Assembly (NCBI GenBank): GCA_947378695.1 | Contig: CANCKZ010000007.1 | Location: 1-12,737, forward strand | Length of the DNA stretch: 12,737 nucleotides | Direction: 5' to 3' | DNA from: Rickettsiales bacterium | GTDB lineage: Bacteria > Pseudomonadota > Alphaproteobacteria > Rickettsiales > Deianiraeaceae | Shown: positions 1-7,538 of the stretch, in pieces | Position numbering within the stretch: the first letter of the stretch is position 1 | How the letters are laid out: the number at the start of each line of letters is the position of its first letter | Position numbers and translations under genes: made by a program | Notes under the pieces: generated by a model | Database searches by the model: none | Told to the model about the DNA's origin: nothing | What the model saw: only the letters and a program-made list of their open reading frames with translations

Positions 1-1
1 A

Positions 2-2218
2 ATATTGGAGGAATACACCCTGAATGCACAGGTTATCCAAAAACTTGCCGAAGCAAAAAGCGGGCGTGTGAACATTTGCAGGTATATCACGAAAAAGTCG
101 TTTTCTTACAAAAAAAGCTTATTTTTCACGGAAGAAGCCATTTTTGGCAAGGTGGTTGTTTCGGCAAAAAAACGCAAAGATGTTGCTATCAAGAAACAAA
201 TGCTTTTGGCAAATGGCTTTGAAAAAGGTGATTTAGTCGTTCATAAAAAACACGGAGTTGCCAAATTTGAGGGATTGGTTTTGATAAAAACGCAAGACCG
301 CCAATACGACACCGCTCGCTTGGTTTATTCTGGTGGCGATGTTCTTTATGTTCCAATTTTCAACATTGATATTCTTGCAAAATATGGCTCAATTCCTGAT
401 GGTGCAAGCATTGAATCGCTACTTGATAAGTTGACTGGTGGAAATTTTGGCACAAGAAGGGAAAAGGTTCGCAAGAATCTTTTGGAAATTGCTCACAAAT
501 TGGTTGAAGAGGCGGCAAGAAGGAAATCAACGGAAGGCTCGGTTTTTTACGAAAATGAACTTACGAAAAAATTCGACGACAACTTCCTCTTCGCCCTAAC
601 GGACGACCAATCCCTTGCAATTGAGGACTGCAAAAACGACCTTTCGGCGAATCGATTAATGGAAAGACTTATTTGCGGAGATGTCGGCTTTGGAAAAACG
701 GAAGTTGCAATGCGTGCTTGTGCGTTGGTTACCCTTGGGGAAACATACAAAGGGCAGGTTTGCGTTATTTGCCCAACAACAATTCTTGCGGGACAGCACT
801 ATAAGTCATTTCAAAAGCGTTTCCAAGGCTTTGATGTTAAAATCGCAAAAATTACACGAACAACAACCGCAAAAGAACGCAAGGCAATAATTCAGCAAAT
901 TAATTGTGGCGAAATTGACATTTTAATAGCAACTCACGCTGGGTTTAGCGAAGAAATTAAGTTCAAAAACCTTGAACTTTTGATTATTGATGAAGAACAG
1001 CATTTTGGGGTTGCTCAAAAAGAGAAAATGAAAGAGCGATTCGCCTGTCATGTTTTGCTACTTTCCGCAACGCCAATTCCACGAACCCTTCAAATGGGGC
1101 TTTCTGGGATTAAAGATATTTCGATCATTGCAACACCACCGTTTGACCGAATCCTCCCTCAAACACAAGTAATGGTTTTTGATTCAATGGTGATAGCAAA
1201 TGCAATTGTGCGTGAAAAAGAGCGAGGCGGCAGAACATTTTTCGTTTGTCCACGAGTTGCCGACCTTGAAGAACAGAAAACTCGCATTTTAGGCATTACC
1301 GGCGGAACGATTAGCGTTGGAATTGCACACGGGGGAATGCCTCCCGAGGATTTAGAAAATGTGATGGACAAGTTCTACACAGGAATTTACGATGTTCTTG
1401 TTACAACAAGCATTGTGGAATCTGGAATTGACATTTCCTTTGCAAATACTATGATACTTTATCGCTCGGAAATGTTTGGTCTTGCGGCACTTTACCAATT
1501 GCGTGGAAGGGTTGGCAGGGGTAGCGTGCAAAGTTTTGTCTATTTTGTTGTGAAGGATATCGACCGCATGACAGTGAATGCAAAGCAACGCCTGAAAGCG
1601 ATTTCTTCAATTTCAAGCCTTGGCGAAGGTATGAAAATCTCACTGAGCGACCTTGATATTAGAGGCTCCGGAAACATTGTTGGCAAGGAACAAAGCGGAA
1701 AAATGAACGATGTTGGCGTTGAACTTTACGAACAAATGCTTAAAGAGGCAGTTATGGAAGTGAAAAACGAAGTTTCAACGCAAGAAGAAGAGTGCGAAAT
1801 TAAAATCAACATTCCATTTTTCATTCCAGAAGACTACATTCCCGATTTCTCCATTCGCATGCAGGTTTATCGCCAAATTTCGGACACTTCCTCAACGGAA
1901 GAACTCGCAATTATCCACGATGAAATTCTTGACCGATTTGGAAAAATTCCACAACCAATCACCAACCTTTTGGACATTATAAAAGTTAAAATTCGTGCAA
2001 AAAAACAAGGCATAACCAAGGTGGACGCTGGAATTAAGGGTGTTGTGATTGGGTTTTCGCCAAAATTTGAAAAGTTCGATGCCATTCTGCTTGCAATTCA
2101 AAAACAACCAAAATTCGTGCAATTAAAAAGTGCTTCGTCAATTTTATGCGTGAAAGATGGGGGAAATCTTCTACAAAAAACGAACGAAATTCTGCGTTGG
2201 ATTGAAGGTTTGAAGTAG
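2..2218 (+). CDS. mfd: Transcription-repair coupling factor Mfd, C-terminal part (5' end outside window)
   Basis: Mfd is a DNA translocase that removes RNA polymerase stalled at lesions and recruits UvrA. The reading frame is open to the left edge, so the N-terminal UvrB-like domains are missing and the TTG at base 5 is not a real start. The visible part is about 737 residues of a family usually near 1150. Numbering from base 5, the RNA-polymerase-interacting domain carries VVHKKHGVAKFEG near residues 78-90. The motor follows, with Walker A GDVGFGKT at 225-232, the DEEQ box at 329-332, the SATPIPRTL motif, and QLRGRVGRG at 498-506. The translocation segment has GSGNIVGKEQSG, and the C-terminal TRCF domain contains RMQVYRQIS and DRFGKIP. 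All key helicase motifs are intact. It converges on gmhA with a 42-base gap and no clear terminator. The family assignment is certain; RecG is excluded by the interaction and TRCF domains. Confidence 0.97.
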   Translation: MLEEYTLNAQVIQKLAEAKSGRVNICRYITKKSFSYKKSLFFTEEAIFGKVVVSAKKRKDVAIKKQMLLANGFEKGDLVVHKKHGVAKFEGLVLIKTQDRQYDTARLVYSGGDVLYVPIFNIDILAKYGSIPDGASIESLLDKLTGGNFGTRREKVRKNLLEIAHKLVEEAARRKSTEGSVFYENELTKKFDDNFLFALTDDQSLAIEDCKNDLSANRLMERLICGDVGFGKTEVAMRACALVTLGETYKGQVCVICPTTILAGQHYKSFQKRFQGFDVKIAKITRTTTAKERKAIIQQINCGEIDILIATHAGFSEEIKFKNLELLIIDEEQHFGVAQKEKMKERFACHVLLLSATPIPRTLQMGLSGIKDISIIATPPFDRILPQTQVMVFDSMVIANAIVREKERGGRTFFVCPRVADLEEQKTRILGITGGTISVGIAHGGMPPEDLENVMDKFYTGIYDVLVTTSIVESGIDISFANTMILYRSEMFGLAALYQLRGRVGRGSVQSFVYFVVKDIDRMTVNAKQRLKAISSISSLGEGMKISLSDLDIRGSGNIVGKEQSGKMNDVGVELYEQMLKEAVMEVKNEVSTQEEECEIKINIPFFIPEDYIPDFSIRMQVYRQISDTSSTEELAIIHDEILDRFGKIPQPITNLLDIIKVKIRAKKQGITKVDAGIKGVVIGFSPKFEKFDAILLAIQKQPKFVQLKSASSILCVKDGGNLLQKTNEILRWIEGLK

Positions 2219-2260
2219 ATTTTGGTAATTTTGAAGGCGTGCGTAATTCTGTGCGGCAAG

Positions 2261-2845
2261 CTATTTCTTCAAGTGAGAAAACATTAGTTCCTCGATAACT
2301 CCGCAAATTATGTGACCAATGCAGATGTGACCTTCCTGAATTTTTGGGGTATAGCTTGCGGGAATGTTGATTTGCTCGTCCGCAATTTGCCCGATATCAC
2401 GACCGTCAATGCCAAGCATACCAACGGTTTTGATGTTCATTTTCTTAGCTTGATCGAATGCCAAAAGAATGTTTTTGCTTCTGCCAGAGGTTGAAAAACC
2501 GAAAAGAACATCTCCATCACGACCAATGGCTTCCAACTGCCTTGAAAAAACACGCTCGTAGCCGTAGTCATTTCCAATTGCGGTAAGGGCGGAGGTATCT
2601 GTTGTTAGGGCGATTGCGGCAAGGGCGGGTCTGTCAAAATTAAAACGGCTGACAAGTTCGGCGGCAAGGTGTTGGGAATCGGCAGCAGAGCCACCGTTTC
2701 CACAGAAAATTATTTTTCCACCAGATTTTAGGGAATCAATGCAAATATTTGCAATTTTCAAAACATTTTCTTGAAATTTTTCGTCAAGAATTATTGCTTC
2801 GATTAGATCTTTTGTTTGAGAAAGTTCGTTGCGAATGAATTGCAT
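2261..2845 (-). CDS. gmhA: Sedoheptulose 7-phosphate isomerase (phosphoheptose isomerase)
   Basis: Cytosolic SIS-domain enzyme that converts sedoheptulose 7-phosphate to D-glycero-D-manno-heptose 7-phosphate, the first step of ADP-heptose synthesis for the LPS inner core. At 194 residues it has the usual length. The signature CGNGGSAADSQHLAAEL runs over residues 48-64, with ALTTD at 79-83 and STSG at 118-121. By alignment from memory with the E. coli enzyme (H61, E65, Q172, H180), the zinc and catalytic residues correspond to H59, E63, Q170 and H178; the spacings agree, so the protein looks active. It starts 12 bases after the bL25 stop and is probably cotranscribed with it. No Shine-Dalgarno is visible. 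Other SIS proteins such as DiaA share the fold, but the Q-x7-H pair near the C-terminus and the full zinc set favour GmhA. Its presence suggests that this organism makes heptose-containing LPS, which many obligate intracellular relatives do not. Confidence 0.9.
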   Translation of the reverse strand: MQFIRNELSQTKDLIEAIILDEKFQENVLKIANICIDSLKSGGKIIFCGNGGSAADSQHLAAELVSRFNFDRPALAAIALTTDTSALTAIGNDYGYERVFSRQLEAIGRDGDVLFGFSTSGRSKNILLAFDQAKKMNIKTVGMLGIDGRDIGQIADEQINIPASYTPKIQEGHICIGHIICGVIEELMFSHLKK

Positions 2846-2857
2846 GGAGGCAAAATA

Positions 2858-3436
2858 TTACTTTTGCTCTTCAGCAGCTTCACCTTTATCTTTACGACCA
2901 CGACCAAGGATACTCAAAATGAAAGTTTTTTTCGGGAATGAATATGCAGGGCTTTCAGGCAATGATGTTGTGAAAATTGTTCTTCCAATACCAAATTTTT
3001 CGATATCAATTGTAACTTTTTCAGGGATAGCCGAAGATTCACATTGAACAAGAATGTTGTGTGCAGCAATGTTTAGCTTTCCACCACCTTTAATTCCAAC
3101 AGATTTCGCACGGTTGATAACATCAACAGGAACCATAACTTCAATCACGCCCTCAGCAGGAACTTCGTTGAATTCAATGTGAAGAATTCTTTCTGTGATT
3201 GGGTGGAAGTCAATTGTTCTTGGAAGAGCGATAAAAACTTTGTCTTCAAGTGCAATTTCCACTTTTGTGTTAAGGAATTTGTAGTCCTGAATTAGTTTTG
3301 TGAATTCTTTTTCAGAAATGGCGATGTGTACAACTGTGCCTGATTTAGAGTAAATTGTCGCTGGAATCAATGCGTTTTTTCTTAATGCTTTCGATTTTAA
3401 TGTTCCAAATAAATTTCTAGGTTGTGCCGAGATCAT
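2858..3436 (-). CDS. rplY: 50S ribosomal protein bL25, long Ctc/TL5 form
   Basis: bL25 binds 5S rRNA in the central protuberance of the large subunit. The 192-residue product has the two-domain Ctc/TL5 architecture. The N-terminal 5S-binding domain covers roughly residues 1-95, with the opening RNLFGTLKSKALRKNALIPA and the segment RTIDFHPITERILHIEF. A C-terminal beta domain follows, with VPVDVINRAKSVGIKGGGKLN and later LPESPAYS. The open frame extends 11 codons further upstream, but that extension is hydrophobic and unlike the family. The ATG at 3436 gives MISAQPRN, which matches known N-termini, so I chose it. The tail is charged and glutamate-rich. It is the first gene of a small minus-strand operon with gmhA and faces rpmD across a divergent promoter region. 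Confidence 0.94.
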   Translation of the reverse strand: MISAQPRNLFGTLKSKALRKNALIPATIYSKSGTVVHIAISEKEFTKLIQDYKFLNTKVEIALEDKVFIALPRTIDFHPITERILHIEFNEVPAEGVIEVMVPVDVINRAKSVGIKGGGKLNIAAHNILVQCESSAIPEKVTIDIEKFGIGRTIFTTSLPESPAYSFPKKTFILSILGRGRKDKGEAAEEQK

Positions 3437-3483
3437 CTTATAAAAAAAATATATTACACAAAGCAACAATCAATAAATTTAAA

Positions 3484-3538
3484 TGTCAAGTGGAAAAATA
3501 ATTAAAAAATACACACTTATTAAACAAAGCACTTGACA
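3484..3538. promoter_or_regulatory. Divergent promoter region with perfect 9-bp inverted repeat
   Basis: TGTCAAGTG at 3484-3492 and CACTTGACA at 3530-3538 form a perfect inverted repeat whose two arms each contain a consensus -35 box, TTGACA, facing outward: leftward to rplY-gmhA and rightward to rpmD. On the right side a plausible -10 is CTTAAT (3554-3559) or AATAGT (3557-3562), each 4/6. On the left side no good -10 stands at normal spacing. The symmetry could reflect two independent promoters or a regulator site; the sequence does not decide. Confidence 0.5.
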
Positions 3539-3587
3539 AATAAAATATATATCCTTAATAGTTCGGAAAATTCGCATCAATATATTT

Positions 3588-3773
3588 ATGGCAAACTACA
3601 TCATTACACAAGTAAAAAGCACAATTGGCATTCGTGAAGAAGTTAAACAACACTTGAAGTCTCTTGGTCTTAAAAAAATCGGATCAAAATCCATCATCAA
3701 AAAACTTCCTGCATCGGAAGGTCTTGTTGGCAAAGTGTCACACCTAATTAAATTCGAAGTTGTAGAAAGCTAG
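3588..3773 (+). CDS. rpmD: 50S ribosomal protein uL30
   Basis: Small large-subunit protein of 61 residues, the normal bacterial length. The family pattern is clear: TQVKSTIG near residues 7-14, then HLKSLGLKKIG around 22-32, and a closing VSHLIKFEV strand. It lacks the C-terminal extension of archaeal and eukaryotic L7/L30. In most bacteria rpmD lies between rpsE and rplO in the spc operon; here it stands alone as the first gene ahead of atpB, two bases upstream of the atpB start. No Shine-Dalgarno precedes the ATG. A candidate promoter with TTGACA lies about 50 bases upstream. Family identity is confident despite the short length. Confidence 0.9.
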   Translation: MANYIITQVKSTIGIREEVKQHLKSLGLKKIGSKSIIKKLPASEGLVGKVSHLIKFEVVES

Positions 3774-3775
3774 AA

Positions 3776-4624
3776 ATGTCCGAGCACACAAACATTGCAA
3801 ATTCTGTCGTAACAATGGAACAAATTCAGGATACAACACACGCAGAAATTCCTGCTGTGCATCACGAATTTGAAACTCACAACCCGCATAGCAACCACGA
3901 CCCTATGCACCAATTCGAAATTATGCCCGTCAACGGCTTCGAATGGAACTTGTTTGGGTTTGATATTTCCATAACGAACTCAACATTGGCAATGTTTGGA
4001 ATTACCTCAATTTTAATTGTAGGGCTATCCCTTTTGGTTGGAAAGCTAAGCGTTGTGCCAAATAAAAGACAATCCACCGCAGAAGTTATGTATAACTTCA
4101 TAAAATCTTTGGTTTCCAACAACATACCCGCAGGCGGAGCAAAATTCACACCGCTAATTTTCTCGCTATTCTTCTTCATATTCACCGCAAACGCATTTGG
4201 TCTTTTACCATACGCCTTCACAATTACAAGCCACATCGCTGTAACTGCGGCACTTGCTTGCATAATATTTTTGATGAACCTTGCGATTGGAATTTACAAA
4301 AATGGACCAATCGGATTCTTCGCAAACCTTGTTCCAAGCGGAGTTCCCAAGGCATTCGCACCGCTAATGTTGGTCATTGAATTCTTCGCATACCTTGCAC
4401 GCCCAGTCACACTTGCGGTTCGTCTTGCTGTGAACATGGTAGCAGGACACACAATGATGAAAGTTATCGCAGGTTTCATCGCATCAATGGGTGCGTTTGG
4501 TCTTGTTCCTGTGCTTTTCAACAGCGTTCTTGTTGGTTTTGAATTTTTCGTTGCCGGCTTACAAGCTTATATTTTCTCCATGCTTGCTTGTATTTACATA
4601 AACGACGCACTATCTCATCACTAA
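3776..4624 (+). CDS. atpB: F1Fo ATP synthase subunit a, with histidine-rich N-terminus
   Basis: Membrane subunit that forms the proton half-channels of the Fo motor against the c-ring. At 282 residues it has the usual multi-helix pattern. The essential arginine is R216 in AVRLAVNMVAGH, followed by N220 and by H225 where E. coli has E219; histidine there is typical of alphaproteobacteria and mitochondria. E202 corresponds to E. coli E196 (14 residues before the arginine in both) and Q263 in AGLQAYIFSML to Q252. Residues 1-45 form an extension carrying eight histidines (4, 22, 29, 30, 35, 38, 41, 45) ahead of the family start PMHQFEI; initiation at M14 is possible, but the ATG at 3776 sits two bases after rpmD and fits the tight operon. 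The next gene is ribH, not atpE, so this subunit is separated from the rest of the Fo genes on its downstream side. Confidence 0.96.
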   Translation: MSEHTNIANSVVTMEQIQDTTHAEIPAVHHEFETHNPHSNHDPMHQFEIMPVNGFEWNLFGFDISITNSTLAMFGITSILIVGLSLLVGKLSVVPNKRQSTAEVMYNFIKSLVSNNIPAGGAKFTPLIFSLFFFIFTANAFGLLPYAFTITSHIAVTAALACIIFLMNLAIGIYKNGPIGFFANLVPSGVPKAFAPLMLVIEFFAYLARPVTLAVRLAVNMVAGHTMMKVIAGFIASMGAFGLVPVLFNSVLVGFEFFVAGLQAYIFSMLACIYINDALSHH

Positions 4625-4627
4625 TTT

Positions 4628-5155
4628 ATGAAAATCGCAGTTGCATATTCCTCGTTCTATCAAAGCCACGAACTTGAACTTTTAAACAACGCAATTGCAT
4701 TTTTCACACAAAAAAACCCTGAATCTGCGGAAGCAATTAACGCAAATTTGAAAAAATTGGAAACGGAAAATTTCGTAGCAAATGTTCTGCCAAACAATTT
4801 CAACTCGGTTTATTCGCAAATTTCAATCGCAAAAATATCAGGAGCAATGGAAATTCCACAAGCAACACAATGGCTTTTGGAGAAAAACCAATACGCAGGA
4901 ATTTTGACTCTTGGGTGTGTAATTAAAGGTGAAACCTCACATTTTGAGCATGTTTGCGATATTTCAATGCGTGGAATTGCAAAACTTGCGTTGAAATTCA
5001 GCACTCCAATCGCAAACGGAATTATCACCGCATACACAGAAAAAGACGCAGTTGAGCGCATTTCCGCAAACGGCAAAAACCTCGGTTTCAAAGCGATGGA
5101 AGCACTTGACGCCATGATTCACCTCAAAAACAAAATTAGCTATGATCGTTCATAA
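4628..5155 (+). CDS. ribH: 6,7-dimethyl-8-ribityllumazine synthase
   Basis: Cytosolic enzyme of riboflavin synthesis that condenses 5-amino-6-ribitylamino-uracil with 3,4-dihydroxy-2-butanone 4-phosphate. The 175-residue protein is slightly long for the family (about 155); the extra residues lie in the early region near 25-50. Conserved elements are the N-terminal SSFY substrate loop, GAMEIPQAT, GCVIKGETSHFEHV with the catalytic histidine at H105, and the C-terminal TPIANGIITAYTEKDAVERI. The usual FG before VLT is NG here. It starts three bases after the atpB stop and overlaps dapF by 14 bases, so translation is probably coupled. No other riboflavin gene is visible in the window. Its retention implies flavin synthesis, which Rickettsia lack but Ehrlichia, Anaplasma and Wolbachia are known to keep. 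Confidence 0.93.
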   Translation: MKIAVAYSSFYQSHELELLNNAIAFFTQKNPESAEAINANLKKLETENFVANVLPNNFNSVYSQISIAKISGAMEIPQATQWLLEKNQYAGILTLGCVIKGETSHFEHVCDISMRGIAKLALKFSTPIANGIITAYTEKDAVERISANGKNLGFKAMEALDAMIHLKNKISYDRS

Positions 5156-6059
5156 ATATCAAGCTCTTGGCAACGATTTCCTCATTTTTGACTGCATAAA
5201 TTACCCAGAAAACGCAATTTTTTTGACTAGCGAAGGCTTTTTGGACTTCGTCGTGAAGAAATCTGACCGCCGCCGCATTGGTTGCGACCAGTTCGTCGTT
5301 ATGGAAAAATCGGAAAGTGCGGACTGCAAAATCGTGTTTTACAACGCCGACGGCTCCCGTGCGGAGGCTTGCGGAAACGGAACGGTTGCCTCGGGCGTTT
5401 ATGCAAGCAAGTTTTTAGGCAAAAGCGATGTCAAAATTCAAACGGATATGCAGGTCGTTGCGGTGAAAATCAACAAAAATGAGGCGACAATTGAACTTGA
5501 TATGCCACGGGATTTGGGGTTTGAATATCAAAGTAATTACGATGGGTTTTTCAATATTTTCATGTCACCACATCAAACTTTCATCAGAAATGACACACAA
5601 TTTATCGATAGCATTTCAGTTGGCAACCCGCATTGTGTTTTAATTGGCGATTATGGATCTTTTTATGCCGATTCAAAGCAAAAATTTTCAATTGAATATA
5701 ATATATCATTAACTGCTGGCGAAAAGTTTTACCATCTTGGGAAGCAAATCGAAAACCTCACGCACATTTTTCCAAATCGCACAAATGTTGAATTTGTCAC
5801 GCAAACTGGGGAAAACAAATTCGACTGCTTCGTTTGGGAGCGTGGTGCCGGCAGAACTTTCGCCTGCGGAACCGGTGCTTGTGCCGTTGCATTTGCTTGC
5901 GTAAAAAACGGACTTGCAAACCCCGCAAAGCCAATTGAAATCACGATGGCTGGTTCGTTTATATACGGCACGGGGGAAACTCCAATGCGTGTTTTGCTCA
6001 AAGAAAGCACGCTAGAATTCACAAACTCCGCTTTTTTTGAGGGCGAAATTCACTGCTAA
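5142..6059 (+). CDS. dapF: Diaminopimelate epimerase
   Basis: PLP-independent racemase that interconverts LL- and meso-diaminopimelate, supplying peptidoglycan cross-links and lysine. At 305 residues it is somewhat longer than the E. coli enzyme (274). Both active-site cysteines are present: C77 in NADGSRAEACGNGT and C242 in RGAGRTFACGTGACA. The N-terminal HKYQALGNDFLIFD and the central VGNPHCV are typical. The start ATGATCG overlaps the end of ribH by 14 bases in another frame. This is the last gene of the rpmD-atpB-ribH-dapF unit. Its final codons (for GEIHC) contain one copy of a 15-bp direct repeat that recurs 202 bases downstream. Confidence 0.95.
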   Translation: MIVHKYQALGNDFLIFDCINYPENAIFLTSEGFLDFVVKKSDRRRIGCDQFVVMEKSESADCKIVFYNADGSRAEACGNGTVASGVYASKFLGKSDVKIQTDMQVVAVKINKNEATIELDMPRDLGFEYQSNYDGFFNIFMSPHQTFIRNDTQFIDSISVGNPHCVLIGDYGSFYADSKQKFSIEYNISLTAGEKFYHLGKQIENLTHIFPNRTNVEFVTQTGENKFDCFVWERGAGRTFACGTGACAVAFACVKNGLANPAKPIEITMAGSFIYGTGETPMRVLLKESTLEFTNSAFFEGEIHC

Positions 6060-6258
6060 ACGCACAAATTCATCAATCACATTTGTGTTGGAAGTTCTGC
6101 ATCATATTCGCAACGATTTTATATAAATTACGCAAAAAGTTTCGAACGGCACTCATATTTGTCGCCAGCTATAAGTAAAACCTCACGGGCATTGTTAGAA
6201 AAGTTCGATATTTACACTTTTTTTTGTAGAAAGCTCAATTTTTGGCGAAATTCACTGC
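6042..6258. repeat. 15-bp direct repeat bracketing the dapF 3' gap
   Basis: GGCGAAATTCACTGC occurs at 6042-6056, inside the last codons of dapF, and at 6244-6258, just past the stop of the minus-strand gene. Similarity extends imperfectly on both sides, with T-runs before and AAAC plus CGC after. The 203-base gap (6060-6262) between the convergent genes has no convincing ORF. It contains a 7-bp stem CACAAAT/ATTTGTG (6063-6069 and 6081-6087) without a T-run, and an A/T-rich hairpin AAAAGT/ACTTTT (6199-6204 and 6216-6221) followed by T's, which could be a weak terminator for the dapF operon. Confidence 0.6.
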
Positions 6259-6262
6259 GAAA

Positions 6263-7024
6263 CTACGCCTCAATCAGCATGCGTTCAACATGTTTGCGAG
6301 ATTTCTCCATCGCACTTGCAACACGCACATGCTTTTCAAGCTTTTCCATGAAGTCTTTGAAGTGGACGCTTTCGTTTGAAATGCCAAGCATAAGGTTGTA
6401 AAGTTCCACCATATCGCCAGATTCAAGTTTTTGATGTGCACGGTAAAGAACATACGATGCGTGGTTGCCGTCTGGTGTTATGTAGGCAAAATATGGCATT
6501 ATGTGGCTTTTTATGTAAGATGTCAGTGGGTGATCATCCGCGTTTTCGTAGTATTGCCTCATAACACTGCGAACGACTTTGCTGAATTTTTCCTCAAAAT
6601 ATTTCTCGCCATAAACAACTTGCACTGCGGACATTTCCGCAACAATTTGCGAAAGTTGGTCATCGTTCACGGCAAAACTTTGCAAAGCTTTAATATTGAA
6701 CGAAACATCGGCACTTTCTTCGCTTTTCATCATGCTTTCAATGTTGGAGGCTATCAAGAAAAACTTTGAATACCTTTCAGCATTTGCCGCATTTTTGTTG
6801 ATATTCTCAATTGAGGCTTGTAATTGTGCGATTTTTTCCTCGTGTAATTTCACCGTGTTTTGCAGGGCAAAAACTTCATTATTTTCAACGATAATCTTCT
6901 GCGGTTCTTGTGCAAGCTTCAAACCCGACAAATGCCTTGTGGCAAAATCGTAAGCAAAAAGAATTACTGCGATAAAAATTGCTGTGTAAAATATTGTTGA
7001 TGTAAATTTTTTAAGACTAGACAT
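6263..7024 (-). CDS. Membrane-anchored coiled-coil protein, possible Mic60/mitofilin-like (COG4223)
   Basis: The 253-residue protein has one N-terminal membrane helix (about 11-25), then a coiled coil (about 45-77, with hydrophobic heptad positions at V51, L54, V58, I65, L68, I72 and I75), then a helical domain expected in the periplasm. The order of TM helix, coiled coil and a C-terminal helical block containing a LESGDM turn and a charged terminal helix (KLEKHVRVASAMEKSRKHV) resembles alphaproteobacterial mitofilin/Mic60 proteins, which shape internal membranes. I judge this by pattern only; similarity is weak and the family usually sits next to hem genes, which are not visible here. Its start overlaps the end of rimM by 8 bases, so the two are cotranscribed. 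A generic coiled-coil inner-membrane protein is the main alternative. Confidence 0.45.
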   Translation of the reverse strand: MSSLKKFTSTIFYTAIFIAVILFAYDFATRHLSGLKLAQEPQKIIVENNEVFALQNTVKLHEEKIAQLQASIENINKNAANAERYSKFFLIASNIESMMKSEESADVSFNIKALQSFAVNDDQLSQIVAEMSAVQVVYGEKYFEEKFSKVVRSVMRQYYENADDHPLTSYIKSHIMPYFAYITPDGNHASYVLYRAHQKLESGDMVELYNLMLGISNESVHFKDFMEKLEKHVRVASAMEKSRKHVERMLIEA

Positions 7025-7514
7025 ACTGCGGTAAAATTATTGAAATAGTTTTGGCTTCAAAGTTTATGGTTTCGTAATCACCAATAAGATAATATTCAAG
7101 CTTTTCTTTATCATTTCGAACTTCAACATTTGCACCGGAGCCAAAATCAACAACATCAAGAACTGTGCCAAGATTGTTGGAGTTTTCGTCCAAAACTGTG
7201 AAGCCGAAAATATCGCAAGGGTAATATTCGCCTTCTTCAAGTGGTGGAAGTGCGTTGCGGTCTATGAAAATTTCACGACCAACCAAAGTGCGAGCTTCCT
7301 CAATTGTTTTATGCCCACCACTGCGAACGATAATGTTGCCTTCGTTTAAAATTCCCTTCAATTCCACTTCAAAATGCGAGAAATCACTGCCAGTTTTAAT
7401 AAACAAACTTCCTGCGAAATGCTTCGGATTTTCAAACGAATTTGCGTTAATCACAAAGTTTCCAAGAACTCCGTGTGTTTTTGAGACATTCCCAAAATGT
7501 ATAAATTTTTTCAT
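7017..7514 (-). CDS. rimM: 16S rRNA processing protein RimM
   Basis: RimM binds ribosomal protein S19 and assists maturation of the 30S head. The 165-residue protein has the N-terminal RimM barrel, with GNVSKTHGVLG at residues 8-18, then a linker with EEARTLVGREIFIDR at about 72-86, and the EGEYYPCDIFG motif at 94-104 that opens the C-terminal PRC-barrel. It also has LGTVLDVVDFGSGANVEV in the family position. Length and motifs are normal. It starts 24 bases after the virB6 stop and overlaps the next gene by 8 bases. In most bacteria rimM lies in rpsP-rimM-trmD-rplS; none of these partners is adjacent here. No Shine-Dalgarno is visible before the ATG. Confidence 0.93.
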   Translation of the reverse strand: MKKFIHFGNVSKTHGVLGNFVINANSFENPKHFAGSLFIKTGSDFSHFEVELKGILNEGNIIVRSGGHKTIEEARTLVGREIFIDRNALPPLEEGEYYPCDIFGFTVLDENSNNLGTVLDVVDFGSGANVEVRNDKEKLEYYLIGDYETINFEAKTISIILPQYV

Positions 7515-7538
7515 TTGTTTTTTGTATATTTGAACATA

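Noticed and set aside
3437..3469. Upstream in-frame start for bL25
   Set aside because: The extra 11 residues are hydrophobic and not found in the family; the ATG at 3436 gives a normal N-terminus.
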